A DNA stretch of 5,733 nt, from positions 1 through 5,733 of the forward strand of contig DNAD01000236.1 in assembly GCA_003484785.1 (NCBI GenBank), in the 5' to 3' direction. This DNA comes from Lachnospiraceae bacterium. GTDB lineage: Bacteria > Bacillota > Clostridia > Lachnospirales > Lachnospiraceae. Below the pieces are notes generated by a model that was given only the letters and a program-made list of their open reading frames with translations, did no database searches and was not told the origin of the DNA. Made by a program: the position numbers and the translations under genes. Shown piece by piece: positions 4,281-5,733 of this stretch (position 1 is its first letter; every line of letters starts with the position of its first letter).

Positions 4281-5733
4281 ATGAGCATACGTAATATTAT
4301 GATCGCTATACAGTATGCCTGCATTCTGGGGCTGCTTATCGAAATCTGGATAGTGATCCGAAAATGGAAGAATGTCCTGCACGGCTACCTGCTTCTGAGC
4401 TTCATTGCCTCCTTTGCCGGAAACACCGGCTATCTTCTGCAAATGAAGGCGCAAACGGAGGAAGGATATATTACAGCGCTTAAGTATGCATATCTCGGAC
4501 GTACCTGGTACTCCTTCTTTTTATTCCTTTTTATTGTCGAGCTTACGGGCTTTAAACTTAATGATATTCTCAAGAAGGTTCTGTTCATATTCCAGGCGGC
4601 AGTCTATGCTTCTGTCCTGACTCTTGAGAGCAATGATCTTTATTATACCTGGACAAGGTTTGACACAAGCGGGATCTTTCCTGCTCTCAAGCACGGAAAC
4701 GGGATCCTTCATCATACCTTCTTTGCGCTGCAGGCACTGTATATACTCACAGGCCTTGCCCTGCTCTTTTTGGGATACCGCCGCGAAAAGAACAGCCGTG
4801 CCCGCGACCGGTTCATCATGGTGATCCTTGCGGTTCTGGCCGAGGGTCTGTTCTTTATCATATTCAACATAGGGATCCCCGGGCCGTACGGAGCCTACGA
4901 CATAACCTCCTTCGGCTATTTCATCGGCACGCTCATCATGCTCATAGCCATAACCTCCTTTGATCTTCTGGGCACTACCGAGATAGCAAAGGAATTTGTT
5001 ATAGACAGGATCTCAGAGGGGATAATAGCCGTGGACAACGAGGGCACGGTACAGTATTTTAACGAGCCGGCCGCCCGCCTGTACCCCGTTCTTACGGATA
5101 AGCGAAGGGCCGCAGAGCTTTCGGGGAAGGATCCCGTCCTCAATGAGATAATGACAGCCTCCCTGGAAGGCGGGACCATAACCCTGGATGAAAGGATCTA
5201 CAAGCCGGAGGAAAATTCCCTGTTATACAAGGGCGAGAGCTTCGGAAAGCTTTATGCCCTCGTGGATGAGACCGAGCATTACCGCTATATGGAGGAGCTG
5301 CAGCGGCAGAGGGAGATAGCCGACAGCGCCAACGCGGCAAAGAGCAGGTTTCTTGCCAACATGTCCCATGAGATCCGCACGCCCATCACCGCCGTCCTTG
5401 GCATGGACGAAATGATCCTCAGGGAATCAGGGGAAGAAAATATCCGCTCCTATGCGGCAGATATAATGTCGGCGGGAAGAACTCTTCTGTCCCTTATAAA
5501 CGATATCCTGGATCTTTCAAAGGTGGAGGAGGGAAAGGTAGATCTTCTGCCGGTGCAGTACGAGCCCGGCTCCCTTATAAACGATCTGGTGAACCTGATC
5601 CGTGACCGGGCGGTCAGAAAAGAGCTTAAACTGAATATCGAGGTAAACAGCCATATCCCCCGCCTTCTCTTCGGCGATGAGGTGCGTATAAGGCAGTGTG
5701 TGCTGAACATTTTGACCAATGCGGTCAAGTATA
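4281..5733 (+). CDS. 7TM-PAS sensor histidine kinase, 5' part (runs off right edge)
   Basis: 484 codons are present with no stop. Residues about 8-228 hold seven hydrophobic stretches (near 8-26, 34-54, 72-88, 99-115, 143-165, 178-198, 208-228), resembling the histidine-kinase N-terminal 7TM domain. Residues about 232-335 look like a PAS sensor (ISEGIIAVDNEGTVQYFNEPA; LYALVDETEHY). A short helical linker leads to HisKA with phospho-acceptor His363 (MSHEIRTPITAVLG; Glu364 and Thr367 conserved). The ATPase domain has begun: its N-box, with Asn476 and Asn480, closes the window. It should autophosphorylate in response to a membrane or PAS signal; ligand unknown. The sequence style matches large hybrid kinases with C-terminal receivers, which cannot be seen here. 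The frame opens only after a TAG at 4266-4268, so ATG 4281 is the likely start, yet it lacks a good ribosome site (AAGGGA ends 20 bases away). No clear promoter was found between terminator and ATG. Confidence 0.9.
   Translation, partial: MSIRNIMIAIQYACILGLLIEIWIVIRKWKNVLHGYLLLSFIASFAGNTGYLLQMKAQTEEGYITALKYAYLGRTWYSFFLFLFIVELTGFKLNDILKKVLFIFQAAVYASVLTLESNDLYYTWTRFDTSGIFPALKHGNGILHHTFFALQALYILTGLALLFLGYRREKNSRARDRFIMVILAVLAEGLFFIIFNIGIPGPYGAYDITSFGYFIGTLIMLIAITSFDLLGTTEIAKEFVIDRISEGIIAVDNEGTVQYFNEPAARLYPVLTDKRRAAELSGKDPVLNEIMTASLEGGTITLDERIYKPEENSLLYKGESFGKLYALVDETEHYRYMEELQRQREIADSANAAKSRFLANMSHEIRTPITAVLGMDEMILRESGEENIRSYAADIMSAGRTLLSLINDILDLSKVEEGKVDLLPVQYEPGSLINDLVNLIRDRAVRKELKLNIEVNSHIPRLLFGDEVRIRQCVLNILTNAVKY

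Overview
The window looks like chromosomal DNA from a motile, anaerobic Firmicute of the Lachnospiraceae type (Clostridium cluster XIVa). The basis is the closeness of the CheV, class B sortase and 7TM/PAS sensor-kinase proteins to that group's usual architectures, frequent ATA and AGG/AGA codons, strong GGAGG-type ribosome sites, and base composition of roughly half G+C by eye. The lineage is an inference from protein style; no database was consulted.

Left block, minus strand (1-2037): a nucleotide-sugar operon read leftwards, galU (UTP-glucose-1-phosphate uridylyltransferase), then rmlD (dTDP-4-dehydrorhamnose reductase), then the first 37 codons of rmlB (dTDP-glucose 4,6-dehydratase), which runs off the left edge. 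It should supply UDP-glucose and dTDP-L-rhamnose for cell-surface polysaccharide. rmlA and rmlC are not in view. A good sigma-A-type promoter lies upstream of galU.

Middle (2038-3062): a divergent intergenic region, then a single chemotaxis gene, cheV (CheW-like domain plus receiver domain), on the plus strand. The two divergent genes share the same 10-base extended -10 element at almost equal distances from their start codons.

Right block, plus strand (3063-5733): a 270-base intergenic region with a consensus extended -10 promoter and a structured leader leads into a secreted class B sortase. This protein carries a 12-nucleotide-period Ser/Thr-Asp-Gln linker between signal sequence and catalytic domain. 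A textbook intrinsic terminator contains the sortase stop codon in its loop. After a second, U-tract-free hairpin comes the 5' 484 codons of a sensor histidine kinase (seven membrane segments, PAS, HisKA, start of the ATPase domain), cut by the right edge.

The common thread is the cell surface and environmental sensing: polysaccharide precursors, chemotaxis adaptor, surface-protein anchoring and a membrane sensor. I see no CRISPR array, tRNA, rRNA, transposase or defence system, and no convincing new multi-gene system. The less ordinary signals are the sortase repeat linker, the hairpins sharing sequence on either side of the sortase, the stop codon inside the terminator, and the symmetric divergent promoters.
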